Assembly: GCA_020809705.1 (NCBI GenBank)
Contig: CP085826.1
Span: 2,666,001 to 2,730,000 of the forward strand
Direction of reading: 5' to 3'
DNA length: 64,000 nucleotides
Source: Calonectria ilicicola
Taxonomy: Eukaryota; Ascomycota; Sordariomycetes; Hypocreales; Nectriaceae
The notes under the pieces were generated by a model. That model saw only the letters and a list, made by a program, of their open reading frames with translations. It was not told where the DNA came from and ran no database searches. Positions 25,610 through 38,503 of the stretch are shown here, one piece after another; the stretch's first letter is position 1, and every line of letters starts with the position of its first letter. The translations under genes and the position numbers were made by a program.

Positions 25610-26310
25610 CTACGGGCGGTAATCATACACAAGTTGAACCTCGACCTTCTCGTCACCCTTGGTCACCTTGATGCGCCGGCAATAATGTCTCTCGCCATCC
25701 AGAAGTCGGAAGCCCCAGACCTGGGTGGCAATCCAACCATTACCTTGGCTTTCCACGTAACTCTTGATCAAGCTTTTGCCCTCCCCCTCTTGCAACCAGC
25801 CCGACTTGAGAAAATCGTCGTCGACTTCATCGACGCTGACCCACGTGGACAGGCCCTTGACGGTGCCAAAGAGCCAGTCCGTGTGCTCACGGAACGTGTT
25901 GTCGAGGCAGCGGTTCTCCTGGGTGCTGCTCAGTCCAGATGCAGACTGTGTAATATCAATGTGGGTAAAAGGGTCGACGCTCTCGTTCGGAGGCTTGGGT
26001 GGGCCAGTGTACTGCTTAATAGTGAGGCTGATGGTGGCATAGCCGATGGCAGTTCGCGTGACGTAGCCGATGCCCTGGAGCTTAAGAATGGGGTCGGAGC
26101 TCTCAGAAAGGGTCGAGTTCTGTTTACGGAGGAGAGTTAGATTGCATGGTAGGGACCAAATATGTGGCGGCGGAGGGGTAGCTAGCTATCATGAGGGGCC
26201 GTTGCGCCATGACGTGCGGCAAGGCGGGGGAGGACAAGGGGAGCGCCATTACTCACCAGCACCCAGCTTCCGGTAAGGTCCTGGGTTGACTTTTCTGCTG
26301 GGGCAGCCAT
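25610..26310 (-). CDS. Lipocalin-like domain protein, conserved in fungi
   Basis: Exons on the complement 26310-26257 and 26119-25610 (donor GTGAGT, acceptor ACAG), giving 187 aa. The start MAAPAEKSTQDLTGSWVLN contains the GxW pattern near the N-terminus typical of lipocalin/calycin strands. The rest is predicted beta-rich (YATISLTIKQYTG, GWIATQVWGFRLLDGER) and ends VEVQLVYDYRP. No signal peptide is present, so it is probably cytosolic. This resembles a fungal lipocalin-like family of unknown ligand; the fold call rests on pattern, not on a search. The second frame stays open through 170 codons with no stop. Confidence 0.75.
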
Positions 26311-28334
26311 TTTGGGTCTTCTTCAACGGGGAGAATGTAGGTGTATAGTGTATCGTATTTTGCAAGGTGACTCTGGAGACGAGGTCAGATAAAAGTGAGG
26401 TGAGGTGGGCTGCGCATGTGGACCCTTTTAGTGATGCCAGAGCTCTCAGGGCCCAGGTCCGTGGCACAGAAAGTCCGGACCTACCTATCAATAGTCTTGG
26501 TTTTGAGCCGCAGGAGCAAACCCACAATGCAGGACTGTGCCACCACGGGGCGTTGGGTGGTTTGGTGAAACGAGAATAGAGCAAATAGCGCACGCCAAAG
26601 GAGGTCATAGAGGAGTCTCAGCTGTCGTGGATGGCGCGGGCTATTTGAACGAATGCTCGTCTTCATTCAATACAGCACTGACCTCAGCTCGGCGCAATCA
26701 CAAGCAAAAAAAAAAGCCCCAAAAAAGCAAATACTCCCCAACCAAGTTCAAGGCCATAAAACTCCGAGGTCAACCTCCGTAGGAGGCCATCTATACTGAT
26801 AGACCAGGGGGGGCCAGCTCGCAACAGCTTGCCGTTATCCCCACAAATGAATTAGCTTAATTGCGGGGTGTGTGCCTGTCATGGCATGGTCATGCCCAGA
26901 TTGCGAAGATCCCAACCGCCGTGCTTGGGTCGTTTTGCTTTAACGATGGATAAAGCATGCCACGAGCTTGAGACACTCGGGCAGCGCCAGGCACGAGGCC
27001 AGGAGCCAATCGCCTGGCAGCTGAAGCTGATGGGGGGGAACGGTTCAAATGGGGGACCCGGCGGCGGCGCGGCTCGTGATGCCAAGAGGCCAAGCAAGTG
27101 CCCTCAAAACGGTGGATGGGGGATCCGAGGGGGAAAGACGAGTCGAAAGCACGGGCTGCCCAGCAATCTAACTGGGACCGGATAGACTATCTCGGGATGC
27201 ATAGAGTTCCCGCATCCTAAAGTGGTAGGTGGACAAAGTACATGGCGATGAGCGAAAAGCAAAGCTCAGTCAGTCAATCAGCGGGTTGTATTCAAGAGGT
27301 AACTAACTGCCTTGGACGATGACGACAGTCGTCATTTGTCTTGTACCACACGAGCACGTGGGATATGTATGTATGTATGTATCTTACTTATCTTCCCGAA
27401 AACCCAGGCTCGGATGCGGATAAGGGAAGCCATATGCATGCAGACCGTCGTTTTCCATGGTGAGATGCCAGCAGCAACAAATGGGCCTCGGCTCAGGATG
27501 CCAACCACCAACGGGCTCATTCAGCTGACACCGTGGTGTCCTCGGGTACGGACATCCCTGCGAATCCCCTCGACCGAGGCCAACGCTTGGCGCAAGGCTC
27601 ATGCTGTTGCTATTGTTGTTCTTGTCGCTCAGATCACTCTCAAGTTCAAAAGGTCCCTCAGCGCTTGCCCACCACCCCGGAAATACTACCCCTTGCAGGA
27701 ATCGCCTCCACACAATAGCACATATAGCAAGCAACACGAGCTAAGCGAACTAGAGCTGACAGAATCGCTCCGCATCCGTTGCATCATGGGTCCCCGCGAT
27801 ATCCAGCTCCCCGGTGCCCTGCTTCCACATGCTCCTTGGCTCCCATACTTTGGGTAACCACCTCGGCTGCATCACCAATCGCCTCATGTCCCTCTCCACC
27901 ATCAGTGCCCCTCCACAGCTCACGCGTGTGTCCAAAAGCGGGTAAATAGATCTATATGCCTTAATGATATTATTAACATACGTCGTTGTACTACGTAAAT
28001 CTTTCTCGAACCTCTTTCTGCTGCCCCGACGAATCGCCACAATTCCTGTTCTTCTCCAAAATATCGGTTATGTTCTAGTCATACACTGCTTTGCATCTCC
28101 CCCACACATGGCTAAATGAGTCATGTTGCCTTCCTCGTCGTGGCCAACATCAAGTGTCGACGGCCGTCTCTCATGCCATGGTCGTGTATCGTCCTTGGTA
28201 TCTTCCTCCGCTCGGTCATGCCCACTTCCCTCCTCTTCGCCACCTCGATGCACAAATGAAAAGAAAAAAGAGCCGCTCCATTACCCGTACATGCATCATT
28301 TTGTCTCGCTCCGAGAAACTCGTAATGAGCCATC
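26311..28334. other. 2-kb intergenic region
   Basis: Upstream of the lipocalin-like gene and downstream of the SDR gene. The 181-codon plus-strand frame at 27312-27857 starts with a non-ATG codon and its translation shows no domain. A TATG microsatellite lies at 27364-27382. No supported gene. Confidence 0.5.
27364..27382 (+). repeat. (TATG)n microsatellite
   Basis: Short perfect run of TATG units in intergenic DNA. Confidence 0.75.
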
Positions 28335-29632
28335 TCAGGGCCACCAGTTCATCCTCTTGTAACTTTCAATCACCTCTTCCACCAGCTCCTTGGTGAGAAC
28401 CGGCTTGGTGTACTCGAAACCTAACAACTTTTCAAGTCGGCTGCCGTCCATGCTAAGATCGGTATCCTTTAGCAGTTCCTTTTCCATAAACGGTGTCAGA
28501 GGTCCTGGTCTTGTGATGCCAGCGTCGGCGAGAAGGTCGGCCCAAGGTCCCAGCAGTTCGTCGTTGACGTCGTCCACAACGCTATCCAGGTTCATTCGAG
28601 CAAATGTGCTAATTAGCTGGCCTTGAAAACCCGTCTCAATCTTAAACAGGTCTCCGATAATGTTGGACATGGTGCCTTGGCAGGTGACGCTCTTGTCTAC
28701 CACGTTGAAAATGTGCTTCTTTCCCATAGCGCCTTCGTCCCAGCCAGCCTTGCCAGCGTCGTACCAGGCAGCAATGTCCCACAGCGCGCGTGTAACATCA
28801 TCAATGTGAGCCGTGTTGGTTCGCAGATCCTTGGTCCACAGCCACTTCATTTCTCCCTGGATGTGCTGATAAACGCGGGCCATGCAGAGGGCTGTGGCAA
28901 CCCACTGAGATGCGTACGGTCCGTAGACGTGGGGCAGTCGTACAATAACGAGGTTGAGGCTGAAAGACATCTCGTCAGTAACATGATAACAAGTTTCGGC
29001 TGCCCGCGGCTCTCGGCTTACCCTTCGATCTTGGCCAGCTCCTCCTCTGCCTGAAGCTTGAAGACGGCAATCTTGCTCCAGGGCTTCAATTTGTCGCCTT
29101 CTTTGCTAGGCGAAGAATCAGACTTATATACCATGCCCGTGCTTAGCTCCACAAAGGCCTTGACCTTTCGCTTCGCGGCCTCCTGTCCCACAGCAATAGA
29201 CAGGTTCAGAGATCGCAGCTTGTAGACCTCATCCTCTTGTGAGTATCTTGTCTCGCCTCCACAGTTGAAGACATAGTCCCACTCCTTTCCGTCGGCGCGA
29301 TCGAATATCCGTGCCAGGGCATCTGTAGGTGGGGGAAGACAGTCTCACGTTAGCAGCTGCACACCGCGCATGATGCCCAAGACACGGGGCAATGACGGTA
29401 AAGGGGGAGCAGTGCAAAACTCACCAGGTCTACTAGCGTCGGCCTGCATAAATTTGTCCTGGGAGCAGGCTTCAGAGAACTCGGGGGCCAGCCATGCGAG
29501 CTGAGGTAGGACCTTGTCAACGAGTCGTACATCGGAGGCGAGGTTGTTCTTGTGGATGTGGAGAGCGAGGAAACGACCAATGTAGCCAAGGCCACCAATA
29601 ATCAGCACCGAAGGTTTCTCGTTTTCGGCCAT
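28335..29632 (-). CDS. NAD-dependent epimerase/dehydratase-like extended SDR
   Basis: Exons on the complement: 29632-29425, 29322-29022, 28959-28335, giving 377 aa. A Rossmann fold begins at once: SVLIIGGLGYIGRFLALHI, with GxxGxxG at residues 13-19. Further SDR elements are VFNCGGETRYSQ, the ELSTGMVYKSDS strand, RLPHVYGPY and NTAHIDDVTRALWDI. By position, the usual YxxxK is not there: the segment reads WSKIAVFKLQAEEEL, with Ile in the place of the catalytic Tyr. This suggests an atypical or non-oxidoreductase role, or binding of NAD without SDR chemistry. No signal peptide. All three junctions keep phase (phases 1 and 2). Substrate unknown. Confidence 0.88.
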
Positions 29633-30282
29633 GGCTCCTGCAAATTTAAAATATCAAGCCGTGATTGTGATGAGGCACGCGGGGAAGAGCGCGGGGTTAA
29701 ATGATGAGGTCGTCAAGGGAAGCCAAGTCACAGCGGGCGACGACGAGCGAGAAGAGATGGTACGGCAAGGCACGGAGCGTAGACGCAAACCCAAGATCAG
29801 GGGGGGCTTTCAATCGACAATGGTATATGCCGACAGCAGCAAAGGGCGCGGCGGCTGCTAGAGGGAGGCGGAGAGGGTGCAACGACGTGCAGTGGAGAGC
29901 AAGTGTTCCAAGGGCTCGACGATGAGAGCAAGCTGGTAGGTAATAAGAGGCGCAAGGCGGGAGGAAGCTAAAGACGTGGGAAGGCCTTAGGATGAGGTTG
30001 CGCTGCCAGGTGGGGGTGAGGGAGGGATAGCGGAGCTGGGGGATCGAATTAAGCTCTTGCTGGTATCAAAAGAAGCAACGAAGCCAGTCTGAGTTAAGAG
30101 CACACGCACAAGTTAGCGATGTAGGCCTTGAGGTGACGAGGTAAGCGCCCTAGAGTGCAAAGAGGAGCAGAGAGAAAAAAAAGAAGCCAGATTATCTCTC
30201 CGTCTCTTCTTTTTTTTTTTTTGGTGAGTGTGGGTGTGAGTGTGAGTGTGTGCTCGCGCGTGTAGTGACTGTGCCCGACGTT

Positions 30283-30303
30283 GCGGCGGCGGCGGCGGCG
30301 GCG
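30283..30303 (+). repeat. (GCG)7 microsatellite
   Basis: Seven uninterrupted GCG triplets upstream of the SDR gene, in the probable promoter or 5' leader. Confidence 0.8.
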
Positions 30304-31493
30304 ACGTCGTAGTGACGGAGGGGCAGACGAAGGGGCAAGAGGGAGTTTCAAAGGGACGGAAGACGGAGGCGGATGGCGGACAATGAGGGGGCAGCCAGTA
30401 GGTAATTAACACGGCGGCGCCAACGCATGAACACGGCCTTCAGCCGTCTGCCGGGATGACGATGGTGTGGGTATGATTGGTATGGCCTGGGTTGGGTATG
30501 GACAAGCGGGTATGGGATTGTCATGAGGAGTCCAGTATATAGTGTTTTTCATTTTTTTTTCAATCCCCCCCCCCCCTCTCCATCCTCAGTGTACAAGGGG
30601 AACAGCAAGGGTATATCAAAGAGGACCCAAGACCCTGGAGCCCAGGACGAGACAATGAGCGGGCGCGTGTGCAAGTGAGTGGGTTGATGGTGGATATGGG
30701 CAATGACAGGATAGGGATGGATGTGCATAGTGGTAGCGGTAGTACGGCGTGGGCAGAGAGGCGACGGGAAAAGGAGTGAGGGGTGTGTTAGAGACAATGT
30801 AGGGATATGGTGGACATGATTGAGACCGGGGCTTGCCTCCTCGGGTACCTAGGTCAATGCCAGCCAGCCAGCTACCTATGTATGCCACTTACCGCAAATA
30901 TCAGCATGAATATGAATATGGAACGGCACAGTGTGGTGTGTGGTGTGTGGTGGTGTGTCCCAGCAGTCAGCATGTGTGCGCCAACACAACCGCCTACCAA
31001 GTCCAGGAGCGTGTGGGAGCGAAGTGCCGAGGGGGAGGGGATGGATGGTGCGAGGCGACGGCGAAGGGGAGGATGGGCGGTCAAACAATCAGTGTAAATA
31101 AATTATCCGCCGATGCAATATGGCCCCAGACACAAACTGGAAAGTGGATGTGGAGGGGTTCGTTCTTCTTTATTAATATGCGCCGTCAAGTTATAATGGG
31201 CGCCCGCCTGCTCTCTCCACTCGGTGCCCGCCAGGGCCACTTCAAATCCTCCACCACCACTCTCACCATTGTCCCATGCCTGGCCTGAGCTTCCGGCTCC
31301 TTTTTTTTCTCCGTGCCTAGTTTGAATTGGACAAGACAGAGCCCGGGAAGAAAAAAGAGCCCCTTGTCACAGAAAACCTGCAAGGAAATGTCACCCGCGA
31401 ACACAGCATGAGCCACGACCGAGCCATCCAATGCCTATTTTGTTAGTGGCCCACGCTTGAGGAGCTGTTTTGCGGCCGGACCGCACAATGACT

Positions 31494-31597
31494 GCATGGC
31501 ACATCATCGTCGCATGGCACAGGCATGGCATAGGCATGGCAGATGGCATACATAGTACAGTAGCATGGCATGGCATGGCATGGCATAGGCATGTGGC
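31494..31597 (+). repeat. CATGGC/ATAGG degenerate tandem array
   Basis: About a dozen GCATGGC or GGCATAGGC units within roughly 100 bp, the densest part being GCATGGCATGGCATGGCATG at 31563-31582. Intergenic. Confidence 0.8.
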
Positions 31598-34500
31598 AGG
31601 ACCTGCTTACTTGTATACGTACCAACTGCGCATATTAGCACCAGTCTGTGTGTAAGTACTGGATGTCAATGGTAGCAGGGGAGGCTGCCAAAGCGGCTAG
31701 CCAGCCCGGTGCTGGGCCTTTCATCGCCACAAGCCAGTTCTTGTCCCCCTTGCAACCCATCGTGATCGTGTCTGCCCTCCACAGCACACAACACATACGT
31801 ACACGCATGGAAACGAACTCGGAGCCGGGGCACCGGCCATGACAGGGACCACCAAGGGGTCGCTAGTTCTGCGGGTCTGGCGGCGGACTGGCCAGCTGGG
31901 CTTAGGCTGGGGGTGGGCTTGGACAATGGCCCGTTCATATCGCGTAGACGGCGGGCTAGTTGCTAGCTACCGAGCTTGCGATGGAGCTCCATGTTCGTCA
32001 TTGTCATTGCGGGCCAGGACAAGCCCACAGCGGACAAGCAAATCGACAGAGCGAAGGGCTCGGCAGGGGGGCAGACGAGAAGGAGGGAGCCACGCCGTCG
32101 ACTGGTTTGGCCCAGCCCCCTTTAGGGCTTTGTTTGCATCATCCATCACTTGCCAGGTCTTTTGACCACGGTCAGGTAGTTACTTGGTTGTCTGGTTGAT
32201 GGTTTTGATAGAGCGAATTGACATGTCTCAATCGCCAAATACCGAGGACGCGTCTGCAAATCGATGTGTCACCACTAAAAACTACAGTTATTATCCCTTG
32301 ATGATGTCTGTCTGTATATCGGCACAACGCCCCTCTATTATCCACCTCCAAAATAAACACCCACAGCTCCTGGAGCTACTTTCCAACGGTGCCCCGTAAC
32401 TATACGCGTCGGCGCGGATTCAAGTCGTCCTTGAGCCTCTTCCTCCGGCTCAATCGCTTTTTTCTCTCCCTCCTCCTCCAGCATCCGTGCCCACTGTTGC
32501 TGCATGAGTGCTGGTGTCATATCGGATAACGCATCCTTCGGGTGTGTTCCCAATTCCAAGACCCACGATATTCAGGAACAAGGCTCCTCTTTTTGGAGTG
32601 CCCCCCAGCTGCCGATGCTACCCCCCGTCGTGTTGCTGTTGATCAACCGAAACACGCTCCTGGTTGGCATTGCTGACCAACCTTCTGGTCAACGACCTTG
32701 TTAAGAGGGTGGGGGGAAGGTACAAGTCTACAAATTATTCATTTTGTGGCTAGGGCCTCGTCTCAATGACATGTCTCCTCAGCTTCCGTTGATCCAAAAG
32801 TCCTAGGCCCATATCAGACTTTTGACCCAGATGCAGGAAAAGCGACGGCTCGCTGCAGGGAGCCGAGTTTGGACAGGCACAAATCCATCGTAACGTTAGC
32901 CGGGAAAAGATGTGTAACTTATGATGCAGGCTGGGGCACGGCCGTCAATGCTCCGTCGTCCAGCTCCTGTAATGGAGCAACACGCGCTGCTGGTCTCACA
33001 AGTTACATGGACTGTCCTGGTAGGTGACGGCCAAAGCCCAGAACCAGAGCTTCGCGCTTGCTTTAGCGCTCGCATCCGGCAAATACGTCGATCAACAGTC
33101 CCGTCCGGGCCGCCAGCAGGGCTTCTGTGATAAAATTAACACAACTGAAGCAAGGTCCATACTTGTCATGTTGTGTGCTTGTTTGCTGCTGTCGGCAGAT
33201 CGCAGGTGAGATCAGACCTCGGTGGTATGCAGCCCACGTCCACGGGACGGGTGATGGCGCTCAGCTCCGCCTAGCTGCAATTACCTACAGGACGGCACAT
33301 GGGCAAAAGAAAAAAAAACTCACACACGTACTAATCATGTGCAGGCTTTGAGGGGGCGGGCCGGACAGAGGCGGGACGACTCTTCTAGAACACCTCGATC
33401 CGTCCCATGTCCCCAATGAGATCAACAGCAGAACGCATCATTGGCTGCTGTCGCAAGGCCTGCCATCTCGTCTCAACGTCCACGCTGGGTGGACCGATGG
33501 ATGGTGTAACCGCGATTCCGTCGTCCTCTGCAGTCTGCAACTCTACGGCGACGCACCAAGTACCTTTGTATTTTTCAATCCTACCTTACCCAGGCACCTC
33601 CCTACTACTCCCTACCAGCTAAGCATGCACGTACATGTACTGTAGTATTATCAGAGTGGCAACCGCAGTGGACGGGCCACTCTGCCGTCGTTTTCCACCA
33701 CGATCCCTTGACAGCAACAACACACCGGGCTCAAGAAAGCGGAGAATGAGATCTGCATAGTGCGACCGAGCTCCCTGTTCCCAGGCCCGGCACCAATCGT
33801 CGCTGTGAACCTCCGCGGCACCAGGATTCTCCTCAGCCGCCTCTCTCTCTGTCATAGTCAAGGTCATATCACTCAACCATCCGAGACAAGCCCATCGTGT
33901 CCCCCTGCCTGCCTATCTGCGCCCCGCCAGAGAGTCAGACATGTCAGTGTCAGTCAGTCAGCCACCAACAAGCAACATCAACACCACCACCCACGACATC
34001 CATGTCTGAGCGCCAGAGCGTCCCTCGTCTCGACCTACCCTACCACCAAACAAAACGGCTACATGGGACGCAGCATTCTGCAATGAACGTGCGTGATCAC
34101 CCTGGTAATGTCGTCCACATCGCACGGATGGGGGCAGGGGCATGTACGATCCAACGTTCCCGCGCCTTGCCGACCTCGACGAGAATCCGCAAGCCTGACT
34201 GTACCCGTTCCGCTGTCCGGGCAGCCTCCGAAGATGAATCGCGATCCAGCAATTGCTAGCCGCAATGCTGACTGCCACTACGCCACGCCGTCGCCCGCCT
34301 ACAGAGTAGGTCGGTCCTCGACCACATGGCCGGCCTGGAAAACGTCCCGTCCGGAAGTCGCCACAACTGGCCAAGTGCAACATTACTAGGCCACGTCGTA
34401 CATAACCGAGAAGCCAAACTGGTAGGTATTTGCCTAGGTCCAAGCAGTCAGACCGATTGGAAATTTTCCTGCTGGTCTGATAGAGTTTTGCATCGTGGCG

Positions 34501-36196
34501 AGAGGGACGTTGGCTGTCACATTTTGTTGCAACCTCACTTGAGCAGCCAGGGATCGCCTCAACTTCGCGCCGAAAAGCCCCAGTCCACCTTCCCGCCCAC
34601 CCCTGCCCACCTCGTTGATGGTCCAGGCCCGGGGAAGAGGCTGGTCGTCAGCACTTCATCCGCACAATCCCCTTCATGCATGTTACCGTCATATTCACGC
34701 AGGCATGCTGCAATTCCACCCTCCGTTGAAGCTAACACCTCAGGAAGACGCCAAGACCTGTATCAAATCATTCGTAAAATACCTGTGACAAGACCCAAAC
34801 GATCTTCTCCGACAGCATGACCGGGATCTCTGCTAATTAGCCATTTTTCGCGGTCCAACAGGCAAAGTGAACGTATCTCATGCATCTCAGGACAGCATTG
34901 TATACCAAAAAAAGACGTACTTTTGAGACCTGGCCTCAAAAGAGGCCGCATACGCCTCGTGTTACACCCCCACTAGGCTATTGAATCGGCCGTGATTTAA
35001 CCTGCCACGAGTTTGATTGCCCGTGGATCTACGCCGGGTTTGGCTGTTGGCAGCTGCACATTTGCTGTCCCAAGCCGGCGTCCAGTCCTGCGTGGTCAAT
35101 TTCAGCATGCCTCGGCCGGTTGCCTGTGTGTTTGTTTAGTCCGGCTTTCCGCCTGAGCGTCTGGCCCGAAGGGGAAATAAAATCGCCGCCCTCTCACTTG
35201 TAAATCAATGTCGTTGCCTATATGTACACAAGAAACATGACCCATGTAAAAGGACCTTGGCAGTGGCTAAGGCTACAACAATTCAGCTCAGACATGATTG
35301 ACGCGTCTTTGGATGGGTGTCCCTGTCGAGCACAAGGTTGTGTCGGTCCGTCTGTTTGACATTGGACACTATCGATCGTATTTTGAATCGGTGTGGGATA
35401 GCAGAAGCCCAACAAGCTTAGAGTAGTAGTCGGGCCAAGGTTATAGGGACATGGGAAAGGGGAGGGGGGGGGGAGGGACGAGGACGAGGGGATGACAAAC
35501 AACAGGGACGAGGGACTGGACACCATCACATGCTCCGTCTTTTGCTCCGTCCTTTTGTTATAGAATCATTGCGTGCTGCCTTGCATGCTGCCCTTTATTG
35601 CAGCTCGGTAGGATGTACGTATTCATGATACGGGGGTTATCCCGCATCAACTTCGGCTTGGGTTTCTGGCAGGATTCTTGCATATGCTTCTCTGCAATGC
35701 TACCGTACCGTCCTTCCCCCTGACAATCTCATATCACTCGTCGATTTGCGGTGGTCGCTGCAAACAAGCCACCATCTCGGAGCAGTTTCCGCGCCCCTGT
35801 CCATTGCGGCGTGGCCGGCTTTTCAGACATGATTTGCATATTGCGTGCCGCAGGTGGATGCGCTGCGCATGGTGTGTGTGGTACATACATATGCAAGACG
35901 ATGCCTCTTGACGGTCAATTTGTCTCTATCAAGTCGCAACCGCACTGCAGCGGCTGAATATGGCGTCTACCCGAGCCCTGCTCGCATCTAACCCGCAGCA
36001 TCTCTGGTGGAAAATGACGAACCGTACCCGGTTGCTGCCCGCCAGACGATTATGCATGTTTCCTGCCATCTCGGAGTTTCATCCTCCCGGAATCTAACCT
36101 GCTTGCATGAGACAACGACAACAAAATGAAACTCGTAATATTTCCCTTCCCCAGATACGCTCTTGTTGGCCCTGCCCCCTTTCCAAAGGGGAATCA

Positions 36197-37252
36197 TCAC
36201 CTCCTCATGCTGCCAATGAGCTCCCGCTGGGCCTCTCGGTCCCGGGCACCTTCGCTCAGACTTCCGACGCTTCGCAAGTCACCCACAACATCCTTGGCCT
36301 TGCCAAAGTACACTTCCTGTAACAAGTTGCGCATCTTGAGCTCCATGTCCTCGACCAGCCGGCCAACGTTGGCAATGTGGCTGTCGTCGCTCTCTACACT
36401 CAGGTCCTGCTCGACCTGACGTGTCATGTTGCCGCTCAAGTCCATGTCACCGAGATTACCGCCGGCGGTTGACAGCGTCAGGATCACCGTCGATGTCAGC
36501 TTGTAGTGCGTGGTTCGGCCACGCTCAATGGCCTCGAACACGTGGATCGAATCCCAGATGCCCTCGGTACCACCTCCAGAAGGAGAAGCTACAAGAAAAA
36601 AGACCGGGTCAGTATTTTCAAGACACGTATCTCAGCAGCGTGTAGGCTATATCCAAGCGAACAGGGGGGTTATGTCTTCTTCTCGTACCTTTCTTCAGAA
36701 GCACAACGCCGGCAAATCCATCGTCGAGATTCCAGAAATAGACACTGCTCACACCACCCTCGTAGTAGAGATCACGGTAAATATCAAACGCCTCGTTGGC
36801 CTTGATCTCCATCCTGCGCACACGCTCGCTGGGAATAGCACCCTCGCCAGCGCCCTCGTTGCCACCAGCACCGACACCGCCGGCACCACTCTCGTCCAGC
36901 GGGGGGTCGAACTGGTTGGACCACGGCGAACGGTAGCTGTCACCATCACGGTTGTAGTCGCAGAGCAAGTAGTCACGTCCTGTCTCCTTGCAGCGGCGGA
37001 CCGTCAGGGGCTGGTCGACGGACGAGAGCAGGTCCTCGGTCAGGTCGGGGGAGAGCGAGATGATGGCGTTGAGGTGGTCCGTCGTCTGCTTGGGGTTGAG
37101 CCGACGCAGGAGGTCACTGGTTGGACGATGTCAGCGAGGAGGTACTGGCATTGGGCAGGTGTTTCGGCGGTAGAGGAAAGGCGGCATGATGAGCCATGAG
37201 GCTCATGAGGGGAAACTCACAGGGCGCAATCGAAGGGATCAACGTCAGCCAT
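36197..37252 (-). CDS. CAP2: F-actin capping protein subunit beta
   Basis: Forms a heterodimer with the alpha subunit that caps barbed ends of actin filaments in cortical patches. Exons on the complement: 37252-37221, 37116-36689, 36588-36197, giving 283 aa, the family length. The N-terminus [19 protein letters not shown] is the conserved beta-subunit start. It is followed by [19 protein letters not shown], a Gly-rich insert ([17 protein letters not shown]), [20 protein letters not shown] and the C-terminal actin-binding helix ending [14 protein letters not shown]. Splice phases are 2 and 1 with GTGAGT and GTACGA donors. Highly secure call. Confidence 0.97.
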
Positions 37253-38503
37253 GGTTGCGGCAAGGGAGCGGCGATGCAAGCCTGTTCGTTCTTTTCACTT
37301 TTCTCTCTTCTTTTCTTTCTTTGCCGGCGAGGCTGCGAGAAGGTCGTTCGTCGGGCAAAAAGACGGAGGAGGTTCAAGCTGGCACTGAAGCTCCTCCGGT
37401 GAGAGTGGCGGGGTTGGTTTGGCCGATATGGAGCTCACTGCGACGCTACGTCCTCGCCTGGTCTGAGCTCATTCCCTCACCCCACCTCTCTGCCCCCCCC
37501 CCCCCTACCGAGACGGCGAATTACGTAGGTTGGCCAGAGAAGGCCCTGTCCTTGCAAAAAACTCACATCGCGACAGAGAAGCTTAAGAAGATTGAAATAA
37601 AAATAACCAGCAACAAATAAACCCATGCGCAAATCGACTGGATACAAAAAATAACTATTAGGCCCCCGGAATTCGATCTTCATTGTTTACTAGATAGACA
37701 GCTTAAAGAATTGAGAGAAATAATGACAAGCATAACATATTCAGACAACCACCACCAGTTCAATCCACCTCCCTTCCCCCCAGCGTAGTCGGTAGCATTA
37801 CAGTCTTGCTTGGTTTTCAATAACCTCACCACTGTGAAACATGGCCACGCTCGCAACTTACGACATGACTATTGATCAACGGAACCAAGGAAATACGCGT
37901 TGCGTAACAGATACAAGACAAGCTAGCAGGCATCGCATAAGATAACCCACTGGCCTCGGTCAAATACTCTCTCTCTCTCTCTCGCTCTCCTCCTTCTCAC
38001 CACTCGTGCCAGCAGCAGTCTCCAACTCTAGGAGGATAGGTCGCCCTTTGTACTCGTCCCCTTCTTGAACCCCAGACAAGCCAACAACACAAATGACAAG
38101 AACCCCATTTGTCCACCGTGTGCCATAACAATCAACCGATTTCCCTAGACAAAAAAAATGATGAATAAAAAGTCATGATACCCTCGCATGCTTCGCCACA
38201 AAACGCCGCGCCCAAAGCACCCCAATAAAGGAGTCGTAGTGAGAAATAGAAACTCCCAAGGGAGCTTTTTTGAACAGAAGAAATAAAAACGTCAACAAAT
38301 CGGAGACGTACAGAGTCGGCCGTTGCAGAGACCCAAGCCATATTTAATAGCCCACGTGCTCAGTACCAGACGTGCGACCCATCGCTGCAAAGGCTTCGCA
38401 GAGGCCCAGCGTGGTTGTAGACTTGCGACCGTGCTCTTATCTGACATTGACGTTCAAACACACTTATCATCGTTGCGCCATGCAGCCGTTGACCTTGTTC
38501 GCT
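37253..38503. other. Intergenic region upstream of CAP2
   Basis: 1.25 kb holding the CAP2 promoter (CT-rich, with a CT microsatellite at 37967-37982) and the 3' UTR of the BAH-PHD gene. No ORF of interest. Confidence 0.5.
37967..37982 (+). repeat. (CT)n microsatellite
   Basis: Eight CT units in the intergenic region. Confidence 0.75.

Larger units (their letters stand above)
29633..36196. other. 6.6-kb gene-poor interval
   Basis: The largest stretch without a supported gene. The first 800 bp are purine-rich on the plus strand, consistent with the SDR promoter and leader. It contains a (GCG)7 run, a T-run, a GT-rich patch and a CATGGC-rich array. ORFs reach 164 codons (34326-34820) but overlap on both strands and have no recognisable features. 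The most protein-like is a short acidic frame at 32338-32559 (minus). It may hold non-coding RNA, regulatory DNA or decayed genes. Confidence 0.5.

Noticed and set aside
27312..27857. 181-codon plus-strand ORF
   Set aside because: Begins at a non-ATG codon, shows no recognisable motif and lies in intergenic DNA with microsatellites.
34326..34820. 164-codon ORF in the gene-poor interval
   Set aside because: Overlaps similar-length frames on both strands and has no domain or plausible splice context.
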